The notes beneath the pieces are model-generated. The model saw only the letters and a program-made list of their open reading frames with translations, was not told where the DNA came from and ran no database searches. A program made the translations under genes and the position numbers. This document shows, piece after piece, positions 1 to 8,093 of a stretch of DNA of 48,085 nucleotides. This DNA is from Gammaproteobacteria bacterium (GTDB lineage Bacteria > Pseudomonadota > Gammaproteobacteria > Steroidobacterales > Steroidobacteraceae). The stretch is taken from the NCBI GenBank assembly GCA_947469285.1, contig CANIOW010000024.1, forward strand, positions 1-48,085. The letters are read 5' to 3'. The stretch's first letter is position 1, and every line of letters starts with the position of its first letter.

Positions 1-104
1 ATGGGCCAAGGAGTCCGTGGTTACGACTCTGAGTCCCTTGGGGGCCAGTGCCTGCACCCATCGGAGAGCTGGTAGGGAACGCGCTGCGGAGATGATAACG
101 GTGT
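1..104. other. left edge, no recognisable gene
   Basis: About 100 bases lie downstream of the first minus-strand gene. Two plus-strand frames stay open from the edge (to about 75 and 131), but neither translation resembles anything I know. They could be the tail of a gene outside the window or chance. No terminator hairpin with a T-run is visible for the gene ending at 105. Confidence 0.4.
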
Positions 105-1676
105 TTATGGACGCGTCAGCTGCAGCGCGTTGAACCGGTAGGCCACCGACACTCCGGCCACGTGCGCGCGGAACGGGCCATTGGCGGCTTGCATTTCGCC
201 TAGCCCCAGCAGCACCGCCAAGCGGTCCGTGGCTTGCCAGCCGAGGTTGGCATTGAGCTGTAGCACCAGCCCGCTGCCGGTGTGCAAACCACCGCCGCCC
301 GCGGCACCGGTGAGCGCTTCGAGCTCCACAAAGGTGCGGTTGGTGAGCGCGCGGTGGGTGCCCAGGCCCAGCTGGCCGGTCATGTAGGCACCGGCCTGGC
401 CGGTGTAGGCGCCCAGGCCCTGGCCGGTCAGATACCACTCGGGCGTCATGAAGTAGTCGAACTGAAAGCCCAAGGTACCTACATTTAAGGCCGGCAGGCT
501 GCGCCAGTCGTCGCTGCCCTGGAAGTAGTGCTGCTCAGCGAAACGCACGCGCACGGCGCGCGCGGTGTAGTGGCCGGTGCTACCGGCATTGGCAGGAGCG
601 CTGCTGTTGGCGGCAGTGAAGGCGGGCGCGCCCGGTGCCGCGGGTTCCCCAAAGCCATGGGCCACGCGGAGCGTGTACGTCTTGGCGCGTAGAGCACCAT
701 GGGGTGCCGTGAAATAGCCCGCACCGACCTCCACCAGCCAGTGGGGTTGCAGGGCGTATTGCAGCCCGAGATCTGCCGCGGCCAGCAAGCCGCCGGCGGT
801 GTTGACACCGCCGCCGCCGCCAAAGCCGACCGACAGGCTGCCGTGTGCGTCTAAGCGCTTGCTCAGTGGGTAGTGCAGACCACCGCCGCTCATGACCTGC
901 ATGTAGCCGGCCACACCGCCACGCATGGCGGCGGAGGCTTCAATGCGAGTGAACGCGTGGGGCCCCAAAAACGTGCGCCACTCAGCGCCAATGAGGCTGA
1001 AGTTTTGTTGTGGGCGTCCGTTGTCGGTGGACACGCCAGGGCTCACGTCAATTTCGCGCAGCACCACGCCAAACGCCTGCGGGTGCGGGGTATACCCGGT
1101 TAAATCGAGGGTGGCCGAAGTAAAAGCGGTAGCCGGGCTGCCCGTGATTCCCCCGGGCTGCAGCAGTGCGCGGAAGGGGAGCTGTGCGCCCACATAGGCC
1201 TGGGTGCTGCGAATAATGCCGCCGTTGGGGAAATCGACCTGGCTGACGCCGGCGGTAAAATCCACCGGACCGGCCAGATAATGCAGGCCGATATTGCCGC
1301 GGAGCATGAGCCCACCGCCGGATAACTCCCGCCCGCCGCGTCCGCCACCGGCGCCGATAAACAGGCCGGTTTCCAAAGACAGCTGCGGCGCCAGCGAAAA
1401 TTCCAGTCCGCTATAACCGCCAAGGGTAATAAACCCACCGCGTTCACCACGCACGGCACCATAAACATCCACGCCCAGACGCAGGTGTTCACCAAAATGC
1501 TGGCGGACGCCGACGGCCACCATACCCATGGCTTCGTGACCCGGTAGGCGCCAGCTTTCGTACGCGCCCTGCAGCGCGAACTGGCTGAGGGCGGGGGGCG
1601 CCGTGGCCGCCTGTGCCGCCCCGCTGGCGCAGGGCGCCAACAGGCACGGCAGTAAGGCGGCAAGCGCTCGCGCCAT
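105..1676 (-). CDS. predicted outer-membrane beta-barrel protein with three internal repeats
   Basis: This 523-residue protein starts with an apparent Sec signal peptide (MARALAALLPCLLAP, cleavage probably near AQA at 21-23). The rest is rich in Gly, Ala and alternating hydrophobic/aromatic residues, as in outer-membrane barrels. Three modules of about 115 residues (roughly 53-168, 228-342 and 402-515) share a layout: a Gly-rich turn, then a GGGL/GLL/SGL strand, GL-Y/W, and a closing strand pair; the last ends VAYRF. The frame is open upstream to 1766, but that extension would run into the hns-like gene. The ATG at 1676 follows the hns stop by one base and gives a clean signal peptide, so I chose it. 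The one-base gap suggests co-transcription with the H-NS-like gene. I do not recognise the family. A barrel porin or adhesin-like role is inference from composition only. Confidence 0.72.
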   Translation of the reverse strand: MARALAALLPCLLAPCASGAAQAATAPPALSQFALQGAYESWRLPGHEAMGMVAVGVRQHFGEHLRLGVDVYGAVRGERGGFITLGGYSGLEFSLAPQLSLETGLFIGAGGGRGGRELSGGGLMLRGNIGLHYLAGPVDFTAGVSQVDFPNGGIIRSTQAYVGAQLPFRALLQPGGITGSPATAFTSATLDLTGYTPHPQAFGVVLREIDVSPGVSTDNGRPQQNFSLIGAEWRTFLGPHAFTRIEASAAMRGGVAGYMQVMSGGGLHYPLSKRLDAHGSLSVGFGGGGGVNTAGGLLAAADLGLQYALQPHWLVEVGAGYFTAPHGALRAKTYTLRVAHGFGEPAAPGAPAFTAANSSAPANAGSTGHYTARAVRVRFAEQHYFQGSDDWRSLPALNVGTLGFQFDYFMTPEWYLTGQGLGAYTGQAGAYMTGQLGLGTHRALTNRTFVELEALTGAAGGGGLHTGSGLVLQLNANLGWQATDRLAVLLGLGEMQAANGPFRAHVAGVSVAYRFNALQLTRP

Positions 1677-1677
1677 G

Positions 1678-2040
1678 TTAGGCCGCTGGGGTTGCCGCAA
1701 TCTTGAAGCTGTCGCGGCTCTGGCCGGCAGCTTCAGCGTCCACCAGCCAACGCGGGGTTTTGCCACGACCGCTCCAGGTGGCGCCAGTAGCAGCGTCGCG
1801 GTATTTCGCTTCCACTTTGGCGCGGGCGCCGGCGGCCGGCTTGGCAGCTTTCGGCTTGCCTTTTTCCTTGCTGCCCGACTTCGAGGCGACGGCCTGCAGG
1901 TCCGCCACGGTCAGGTTATTTTCCTTCATGAGCGCCAGAATTTTCTCGAGCGCTGGTTTTTTGCGCTTGTTGAGCTCTGCCAGGTTCTTCTGCAGTTCGG
2001 CGATCTTGGATTTGAGGGCGGATTCGGAAAGTTTTGGCAT
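1678..2040 (-). CDS. H-NS family nucleoid-associated DNA-binding protein
   Basis: The 120-residue protein has the two-part H-NS layout. Residues 1-50 form a charged coiled-coil oligomerisation region (SKIAELQKNLAELNKRK). A Lys/Ala-rich linker follows, then a C-terminal DNA-binding domain at about 75-113 with KYRDAATGATWSGRGKTP and RWLVDAEAAGQ, matching the conserved TWSGRGR-PRW core. Such proteins bind AT-rich DNA in the nucleoid and silence acquired genes. A GAGAG about eight bases before the ATG is a plausible ribosome site. The gene lies at the edge of an AT-rich divergent intergenic region, a natural site for autoregulation (inferred). It is followed with a single-base gap by the barrel gene. 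Short, single-domain H-NS paralogues of this kind are common in beta- and gammaproteobacteria, so this need not be the main hns. Confidence 0.93.
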   Translation of the reverse strand: MPKLSESALKSKIAELQKNLAELNKRKKPALEKILALMKENNLTVADLQAVASKSGSKEKGKPKAAKPAAGARAKVEAKYRDAATGATWSGRGKTPRWLVDAEAAGQSRDSFKIAATPAA

Positions 2041-2298
2041 GGTGCACTCTCAAGTTTCGATTAAATGGCGTCAACGGGAGATAACTAAATACAACTGTCA
2101 TTTTACCATGGAAAATAAAATTACGTGACACAGCACTTGGTTTTTAATGCATTTCAACTAGGCTGGCCTGTCGTCGCTTAGTGAATAAGATGTTAAAGTG
2201 CTACCGCTTATCACCATCCTTATTCTTATCCGTATAGTTGCGGTAGTGGTAGGTTATTGAACCGCTGGCCGGCGCTGGTTTGTGTGAGGTGTGGTGTC
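2041..2298. promoter_or_regulatory. AT-rich divergent intergenic region between hns-like and wecA-like genes
   Basis: This stretch is clearly richer in A and T than the flanking genes and must hold the start signals for both. On the plus strand a TATAGT at 2233-2238 is a possible -10 box for the wecA-like gene, but no good -35 hexamer sits 16-18 bases before it. On the minus strand several TAAAAT-like runs near 2100 could serve the hns-like gene. The low GC would favour H-NS binding (inference). Confidence 0.35.
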
Positions 2299-3366
2299 TT
2301 GACTCTGCTATGGACGGTGTTGGTGGCGTTTTTGGTGGCTACCACCTTGTTGCTGGTGCTGCGGCCGGTGGCGGTAGTGGTGGGGTTGTTGGACCACCCG
2401 AGCGGGCATAAGCAACATGTCGGGCCGGTGCCGGTCATCGGCGGGGTGGCCATGCTGGGGGGGCTGGTGGTGGCGTACGGTAGCGACGGCGCGCTGGGTG
2501 CCCACGGGCTGATGTTGCTGCTCACGGCCGCTTTCGTGGTTGTCCTGGGCATGGTTGACGACCGCTACACGCTCACGCCTTCGGTGCGTTTGGTAGGGCA
2601 GCTGCTGGTGGCCATGCTGCTGATCTACACCACCGGCTTTCAGGTGCACGATCTGGGCAATCTGCTGGGCACCGGTCCGTGGCTGTTGGGCGATTTTTCC
2701 TGGCTGTTTACGGTGCTGGCCATCCTGGCACTCATCAACGCCTTCAATATGCTCGACGGACTCGACGGCTTGGCGGGGGGGGCGGCGGTCTGTGCTTTTA
2801 CCGGCTTGCTGCTGCTCGCTTTGGCGCAGGACGTGGTGCGCGTGCTGGTGGTCTGCAGTGCCATGGTAGGCGCGCTGCTGGCTTTTTTGATGTTCAATGT
2901 CCCCACGCGCTACAACCGCAGCGTGCGCACCTTTATGGGTGACGCGGGCAGCACCCTGCTGGGCTTTCTGCTGGCCGCGGTGGCGCTCACGCTGGTACAG
3001 CCCTCGACCGGCAGCATCCCGCCGGCCGCTATTTTATGGGTCATGCCCATCCCCATCTTCGAACTGTTTACCTCCACCGTGCGCCGCTTGTGGCAGCGCA
3101 AATCGCCGTTGGCGGCGGACAATGGCCATTTCCACCACCGGCTGCAGCAAGCAGGTTTTTCGGAGCGCGCGGTGTTCTTGGTGTACTTCGCCTTTTCAGC
3201 CAGCAGCGTGGTGGTCGCCACGGCTGCCTCGGCCTGCAGTCTTCCCGCGGCGGTGATGTTCATCGGCTTCCTCGGCCTGTTCGCGCTGTGGCTCGCTGGC
3301 ATGCGTGCGGTGCCATGGCTGGGCGCCAACTTGCCGGCAGGCTTACGCGGCGAACCGCAGCGCTGA
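2299..3366 (+). CDS. wecA: UDP-GlcNAc:undecaprenyl-phosphate GlcNAc-1-P transferase (WecA/TagO type)
   Basis: This polytopic membrane enzyme of glycosyltransferase family 4 would move a HexNAc-1-phosphate onto undecaprenyl phosphate on the cytoplasmic face, starting glycan assembly. The family's landmarks appear in order: DHPSGHKQH with PVIGG near residues 32-49, MVDDRY (catalytic-loop Asp pair near 87-88), NAFNMLDGLDGLAGG, FMGDAGST and the late HFHHRL. Many hydrophobic segments span the whole length. I start it at TTG 2299 because GAGG sits nine bases upstream and the product (355 residues) then begins directly with the first membrane helix, as in E. coli WecA. A further in-frame TTG at 2257 would add 14 residues. 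It heads the polysaccharide locus. Because a UDP-GlcNAc 2-epimerase lies downstream, GlcNAc or a derived sugar is the likely first residue. Confidence 0.9.
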   Translation: MTLLWTVLVAFLVATTLLLVLRPVAVVVGLLDHPSGHKQHVGPVPVIGGVAMLGGLVVAYGSDGALGAHGLMLLLTAAFVVVLGMVDDRYTLTPSVRLVGQLLVAMLLIYTTGFQVHDLGNLLGTGPWLLGDFSWLFTVLAILALINAFNMLDGLDGLAGGAAVCAFTGLLLLALAQDVVRVLVVCSAMVGALLAFLMFNVPTRYNRSVRTFMGDAGSTLLGFLLAAVALTLVQPSTGSIPPAAILWVMPIPIFELFTSTVRRLWQRKSPLAADNGHFHHRLQQAGFSERAVFLVYFAFSASSVVVATAASACSLPAAVMFIGFLGLFALWLAGMRAVPWLGANLPAGLRGEPQR

Positions 3367-3379
3367 GTCGAGTGCCGCT

Positions 3380-4849
3380 TTAGCCTTTGAGCACGGCTTG
3401 CAGTGGCCGCAGCGCGCGCCAGGCGCCGTAGGCCAGCGCGGGCAGCAAGGCGCTGCCGGTGGCCCACCAGTTACCGTCGCTCCACTCGAGCAGCGCCCGG
3501 CAGCCGCCCAGCAGCACGCTGGCCACGGCCAGTTCGCGGGCCACGCGCCACAGCGCCGGGGCCATGCGTGCCCCCACCAGCTGCAACAGCCAGCGCAGAT
3601 ACACCAGCATGAACACCGCGCTGCCGAGGCTGAAGGCAGCCACGGTGGTCAGGTCGTCGCCATAGTGCATGCCCAGCCACAGCGTGCCGCAGCGGCAGGT
3701 GAGCAGCAGCGCGTGGAACAGCAGGTCGGTGCCTTGGCGGTGAAACACCAACGGCAGGGTGGCCAATGGCGTGACCATGAAGTTCAGCAGCAGCCACGGC
3801 GCCATGGCCGCGGCGTAAGTGCCAGAGCGGGTCCACTGCGCGCCGAACACCAGTGTGAACAGCGGTTCACCAAAGAGCGCCACGAACACCACGAAGAACA
3901 CATTGACCCCGCTAATGCCCTGCAACACCCGCTCAGCGAAGGCGGCCAGCGAACCGTCCGCCTGCGCTTGACGTGCGCGTGAATAGAACACCGGGGTGAT
4001 GGCGCCACTGATGAGCAGGGTGGGCAACAGCAGCAAGCGCTGCGTCAGCGAAAAATAACCGGTAGCCGCAGCACCGAAAGCGGCAGTGAGCGCGAACACC
4101 GGCAACTGTAGGCTGGCTGCGTTGATGAGCTGCGCCCAGCTGTTGTAGAGCGGGAAGCGGTAGTGGCGGCGGGCGGTGGCTTGCAGGCCAGCCCAGCTGA
4201 TGTGTTGCGCTTCGTGGCGTAGCGCGCGCCAGGCCAGCACGGCCAGCGAGCGCAGCCCGAGCAGCGACGCCACCACGGTACCCGCTATCAGCCCCACCAC
4301 GCCGGCGTGGGTTAGCCCAAGGCCAATGCTGGCGCTGCTGCCGCCCAGCGACTGCAGAATGCGTACCTTAGAGAGCGCCCCGAAAGCCTGCGCGCGCACT
4401 GCCCACGCGGCCAGAATATTGAAGCTGGTGAGCAGCAACAGCCCCAGCGGCAGGAACCACAGATAGGTGAGAAAGCGGCTGTCGTGGGCAATGCCGGCCG
4501 CCAGCGAAGTTCCCATCGTGGCGCAAGCCACGCTCACCAGCGCGGTCATCAGCACCATCAGTCCACCGCTGAGCAGCAGCAAGTGTGTGGCTTCCGTGTC
4601 GTCGCGCGCCAAGGGCAGCGCCGTTTCATAGCGCAGCGTGGCCAAGATGGACAGCAGGCTGAAGCAGGCATTGAACAGCGCTAGCAAGCCGTGGTCGGCG
4701 GGCGCATAGAGACGCGAGGTGATCGGCGCGACTGCCAGGCTGATGGCCTGCACGGCGAACGTGCTGCCGCTCACCGCCAGCACATGACGCAGGAAGGGCG
4801 AGCGCTGCAGCAGGCTGGCGAAGCGGTCCTTCATTCCTGAAACATCCAT
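3380..4849 (-). CDS. wzx: O-antigen/polysaccharide flippase, Wzx type (MOP superfamily)
   Basis: The 489-residue product is almost entirely hydrophobic and has the 12-14 helices expected of MOP-superfamily exporters. The N-terminal stretch (HVLAVSGSTFAVQAISLAVA, then PITSRLYAPADHGLLALF) fits the start of Wzx/RfbX proteins, where SRLY-P-D-G is typical. Such proteins flip undecaprenyl-diphosphate-linked repeat units from the cytoplasmic to the periplasmic leaflet. It converges with the wecA-like gene (13 bases between stops) and diverges from the methyltransferase. A second ATG at 4834 gives a product five residues shorter, but its AGGA lies too close to be a good ribosome site. Substrate specificity cannot be read from the sequence. 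No matching Wzy polymerase was found in the window. Confidence 0.88.
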   Translation of the reverse strand: MDVSGMKDRFASLLQRSPFLRHVLAVSGSTFAVQAISLAVAPITSRLYAPADHGLLALFNACFSLLSILATLRYETALPLARDDTEATHLLLLSGGLMVLMTALVSVACATMGTSLAAGIAHDSRFLTYLWFLPLGLLLLTSFNILAAWAVRAQAFGALSKVRILQSLGGSSASIGLGLTHAGVVGLIAGTVVASLLGLRSLAVLAWRALRHEAQHISWAGLQATARRHYRFPLYNSWAQLINAASLQLPVFALTAAFGAAATGYFSLTQRLLLLPTLLISGAITPVFYSRARQAQADGSLAAFAERVLQGISGVNVFFVVFVALFGEPLFTLVFGAQWTRSGTYAAAMAPWLLLNFMVTPLATLPLVFHRQGTDLLFHALLLTCRCGTLWLGMHYGDDLTTVAAFSLGSAVFMLVYLRWLLQLVGARMAPALWRVARELAVASVLLGGCRALLEWSDGNWWATGSALLPALAYGAWRALRPLQAVLKG

Positions 4850-4932
4850 GCCGGCATTCTAGACGTCAGTGCCCACTGAAACTGTGATGCGGCACGCGCG
4901 TTTTGTGCGCGCCGTTGAGGCAAAATCCACGG

Positions 4933-5688
4933 ATGGTAGATCTAACCCATTATCGTGCGAGCCCTGCCGAGCAGGAACGCATCGCCAACCTGTTTGCACT
5001 GCTGCCCACCGGTGGCCGGGTGCTCGACATTGGCACCCGTGACGGCTACCTGGCGCAGCGCCTGGCAGAACGCTTCGATGCCGTGGTGGCGCTGGATCTG
5101 GAACGCCCCGACATTGTCGGCGAGCGCATTGTGTGTGTGCAGGGCAATGTCTGCGCACTAGAATTTCCCGACGCGCATTTCGATGCGGTGTTGTGTGCCG
5201 AAGTGCTAGAGCACATCCCCCCCCAGCTGTTGCCGCAGGCCTGTGCCGAGATTGCGCGAGTGACGCGCGGCGTGGCAGTCATTGGCGTGCCGTTTCGTCA
5301 GGACATTCGTCTGGGCCGGACGGTGTGTGCGGCCTGTGGCGGCCACAACCCGCCGTGGGGCCATGTGAATACCTTCGACGAAGCGCGCTTAACGGCCTTG
5401 TTCACCCCGGCGCTGCACTGGGAGCAGCACACCTTCGTGGGGCGTCAGCAGTTCCTGACCAACGCGGTGTCGGTGGCGCTCATGGACCTGGCGGGCAATC
5501 CTTACGGCAACTACGACCAAGATGAGCCCTGTGTGCTGTGCGCCGCGCCGTTGGTACGGCCGGCCCGGTTGAGCCTGCTGTCGCGAGCGCTGGCGGCGCT
5601 GGCGTTTCGCCTGACGGCGCTGCAGCAGCGGTTGGCGGCTGAACATCCGAAGTGGATCCACGTGCGCTTCGCCCGCGCCGCAGTCTAA
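4933..5688 (+). CDS. class I SAM-dependent methyltransferase
   Basis: This 251-residue soluble protein has a Rossmann methyltransferase core. Motif I is VLDIGTRDGYLA (30-41), an acidic residue ends strand 2 (VALDLERPD), and the post-motif LCAEVLEHIP carries the EVLEH signature of class I enzymes. A Cys-containing segment follows (CAACGGHNPPWGHVNTF), a pattern I associate with methyltransferases of polysaccharide loci. ATG 4933 is chosen with GAGG upstream; an upstream in-frame TTG at 4903 lacks support. The likely role is methylation of a sugar or sugar-lipid intermediate of the surface glycan, inferred from position between the flippase and the sugar-modification genes. The acceptor is unknown. 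Confidence 0.85.
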   Translation: MVDLTHYRASPAEQERIANLFALLPTGGRVLDIGTRDGYLAQRLAERFDAVVALDLERPDIVGERIVCVQGNVCALEFPDAHFDAVLCAEVLEHIPPQLLPQACAEIARVTRGVAVIGVPFRQDIRLGRTVCAACGGHNPPWGHVNTFDEARLTALFTPALHWEQHTFVGRQQFLTNAVSVALMDLAGNPYGNYDQDEPCVLCAAPLVRPARLSLLSRALAALAFRLTALQQRLAAEHPKWIHVRFARAAV

Positions 5689-5694
5689 AAGCGT

Positions 5695-6762
5695 TTACAG
5701 CGCGTCGGACCCCGGCGCCCGCAGTTTTGCCAGCCAGCGCCAGCGGAAAGTGGTCAGGTGGTAGAGGCTGCGTTGTTCCCCGGTCCAGCGGCGGTGCCAG
5801 TCCATCAGCCGGCCAAAAAATTCCACGCGTTGGATGCCTGGGCGGCCCGCTGGCGCGGTGGTGCCCAACAACGAACGCATAAAGGCCTGCCGCAGCAGGG
5901 TCGAGGGCGAGTAGCGTTCATAAGCTTCGTCGTAAGCGATTTTAAGCAAAATCAGCGAGTCGCCGCGCACCACGCACAAATCTGCAGCGGCCACGCGGTC
6001 ACCGAGCAACAGTTCATACACGCGGGCCTCGCCGCGCGCGGCAGCTGCCGTGAGCCAGTCGGCATAGAAGCGCCCCTGCGGCGTGCCCGCCGCCACGGCG
6101 GTGCCGGCCTTGCCCTTCCAGCCACTGCTTTCTAGTCGGCCGTAGCGTTCCACCGCCGCCGCCATCTCCGCGGGTGCCTGCAACACCCGCAAGGTCAGCG
6201 TGTGGCCTTCGCTCTCCAAACGTCGCAGTGCCTTGCCGACACTGGCCCGCAGATTGCCACTGCGCGCTGCCCAGTAGTGGTCGAAGTCTTGGGCGCAGTC
6301 GATCCAGCCGGTGCTGATATAGCGCTTCACCACGCAGCGCGGTTCGTGGCGCGGCGGTGGCCAGTGGCGCGGGTCGAGCTGGGTGAGCGACAGGGCGAGC
6401 GTGGTCCATGGCAAGGCCGTAAGGATGGCAGGAGCTAAGTGCTCGAGCGTGAGTGATGGCATGGCCACCAGCGGTCCGAGCGGAATTTGCGGCGGCTGCC
6501 ACAGGGTCCAGCGGGTGCGGCCTTGGCGTTGCAGCAGCAACAGACACTGGGTTTGGCCGGCGAGGCTGCCCACCAGCAGCTGGACGCCGCGTGGCTGGAA
6601 ACAACGGTGGGCGGTTTGCAGCGCTTCGCTGTCGAGGAACGGCAGCGCCCCACGGCTGGCATTCAGCCGGTCCCAGTCGGCGCGTAGCGTGGCACTGTCG
6701 AACAAGCGCTTGGCTGGTAGCCGTTGCCAGTCGAGTGCAGGGAGCGGGGCTTTCGGCGGCAT
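5695..6762 (-). CDS. BioF2/CelD-type GNAT acyltransferase
   Basis: The 355-residue protein fits the Acetyltransf_6 (BioF2-like) branch of the GNAT fold. The C-terminal half reads LRASVGKALRRLESEGHTL, then YGRLESSGWKGKAGTA, FYADWLTAAAARGEARVYEL, GDRVAAADLCVVRGDSLILL and AYDEAYERYSPSTLLRQAF, which is the usual order for these enzymes. Family members acylate amines, often in capsule or cellulose loci. The ATG at 6762 starts 14 bases after the stop of the PLP enzyme gene upstream. An open extension beyond it would lie inside that neighbour and is ignored. The close spacing suggests a two-gene operon in which one enzyme makes an amino sugar or amine and this one acylates it (inference). The substrate is not known. 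Confidence 0.8.
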   Translation of the reverse strand: MPPKAPLPALDWQRLPAKRLFDSATLRADWDRLNASRGALPFLDSEALQTAHRCFQPRGVQLLVGSLAGQTQCLLLLQRQGRTRWTLWQPPQIPLGPLVAMPSLTLEHLAPAILTALPWTTLALSLTQLDPRHWPPPRHEPRCVVKRYISTGWIDCAQDFDHYWAARSGNLRASVGKALRRLESEGHTLTLRVLQAPAEMAAAVERYGRLESSGWKGKAGTAVAAGTPQGRFYADWLTAAAARGEARVYELLLGDRVAAADLCVVRGDSLILLKIAYDEAYERYSPSTLLRQAFMRSLLGTTAPAGRPGIQRVEFFGRLMDWHRRWTGEQRSLYHLTTFRWRWLAKLRAPGSDAL

Positions 6763-6776
6763 GGGGGTACGGGGCT

Positions 6777-7949
6777 TTACAGACAATGGCGGGCGAGGGC
6801 GGCCACCGCGGCGGCGGTGCGTTCCACTTGGTCGGCGCGCAGCGTGGGGTGGCAGGCCAGCTGCAGCAACTGGTGTGACCAGGCGTGGCCGGCATCGCCT
6901 TCGATGTTGGGGGTTTGCGGCCAGCGCTGGTCCCAGCGGAACACCGCCGCCCCCGCGCCGCGCAAGGCGCGGTAGGCGGTATCGCCCATGGCATCGGTGG
7001 GAAACCATACCGGGTAGACGTAGGGCGCGCCATCGGCCGACACCGGCACCGGGCAGCGCAAGGCCGCGAGCGGGGTGAGCGCGGCGGCATAGGTGGCGAA
7101 ATGCTGGCGCCGGCGCGCCGCGGCAGCGGCGCTGCCGGCTTCGCGCGCCAGCAGCCGTGCGCTCCAGGCGGCGTGCTGGTGGACCTGACCCAGGCGGCCA
7201 TCCTGCAGCGCCTCCGCCAGCGTCGACACCGGGTCGGGTTCGAGCGGCGGCAGCGGCACCACGCCAGCTTCGGTTCGCTGCAGCAAGCCGGACAAGCTGT
7301 CTTCCGCTTCGCGGGCGAGCAGCCAGTAGTCAACGGCGTTCTTCAATACCTTGGCCTCGTCACGCCACGGCGCCCCCTGCAGCGCCAGCCGCGGCAGCCG
7401 GTGTTCCGCCGAGCCGAGCAAGCCCGCTTCAGGAGCGGGTGAAAATTTCGACAGGCTGGCAGTGGCGTAGTCGCCCCAGTGGCCCACCGGGCGCTCGCCC
7501 GCATGGCCTTGCAAGGCATGGGCGCAGTCTTCGATGAGCGCAATACCGCGGGTGGTGCACCATTTGCGCACGCTGGCAAAGGAGCGCCCGGCACCGAAAA
7601 AATGCGGCAACACCAGCGCACAGGTGTCGAGCCGCGCATACGCGTCGAGCGCCCCCACGTCGGGCAGGCCGCTGGCGGTCAAGGGGTAGAAGTCGGCGCG
7701 TAAGCCCTGGGCAATGACGGGCGCGATGAGCGTGCGCGGGTGGTAGGTGGGCACCAGCACGCCGGCGGTAGCACTGCCGCTGAGCGCGTCGCGCGCTTCA
7801 CGGGCCAGGCGGATGGCGTGCCACAGCGCGGCGCGGCCACTGGAGACCGAGCGCAGGAACGGCAGGCTCAGCACGCCGGCCGGACAGGGCTTTGTCCACC
7901 ACGCGGCCGGCGAATGGCATGCAAGGACAGGGGCGCGGGGCAGGGCCAT
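6777..7949 (-). CDS. divergent DegT/DnrJ/EryC1/StrS-type PLP enzyme
   Basis: The 390-residue protein shows a reduced but readable DegT pattern: SSGRAALWHAI (substrate/PLP phosphate region, normally SGT-AL), VPTYHPRT, then ALIEDCAHALQG with the PLP-pyridine Asp at about 141, and ATASLSKFSPAPEAG with the likely Schiff-base Lys at about 168. The family usually transaminates nucleotide-linked keto sugars in the cytoplasm. Compared with the second DegT gene at 13107-14285 this copy is much less typical and Ala-rich, so its reaction may differ. It is upstream of, and probably co-transcribed with, the BioF2-type acyltransferase, and it is divergent from the wecB-like gene. I see no strong ribosome site at the ATG, so the start is uncertain. 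Amine formation followed by acylation is a reasonable reading of the pair. Confidence 0.72.
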   Translation of the reverse strand: MALPRAPVLACHSPAAWWTKPCPAGVLSLPFLRSVSSGRAALWHAIRLAREARDALSGSATAGVLVPTYHPRTLIAPVIAQGLRADFYPLTASGLPDVGALDAYARLDTCALVLPHFFGAGRSFASVRKWCTTRGIALIEDCAHALQGHAGERPVGHWGDYATASLSKFSPAPEAGLLGSAEHRLPRLALQGAPWRDEAKVLKNAVDYWLLAREAEDSLSGLLQRTEAGVVPLPPLEPDPVSTLAEALQDGRLGQVHQHAAWSARLLAREAGSAAAAARRRQHFATYAAALTPLAALRCPVPVSADGAPYVYPVWFPTDAMGDTAYRALRGAGAAVFRWDQRWPQTPNIEGDAGHAWSHQLLQLACHPTLRADQVERTAAAVAALARHCL

Positions 7950-8093
7950 GCGGGGTGGGGGGCTGACCTTGATTTAACGTAAAATTGACGGGTGATGACT
8001 TGGAACTGTGATTCTGTCACCTGCGGGTGGCGGCTGATCCGCCTAAAGTCACATTACCTGAAACCCTGTTACTGCAAAACCCGGAACCCCCTC

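Noticed and set aside
1-131. Short open frames at the left edge
   Set aside because: They are too short and featureless to call as the tail of a real gene.
8007-8020. CRP-like TGTGA-N5-TCAC upstream of the wecB-like gene
   Set aside because: The half-sites are five rather than six bases apart and the outer bases do not continue the symmetry. The nearby TTGACG (7985-7990) has no convincing -10 partner either.
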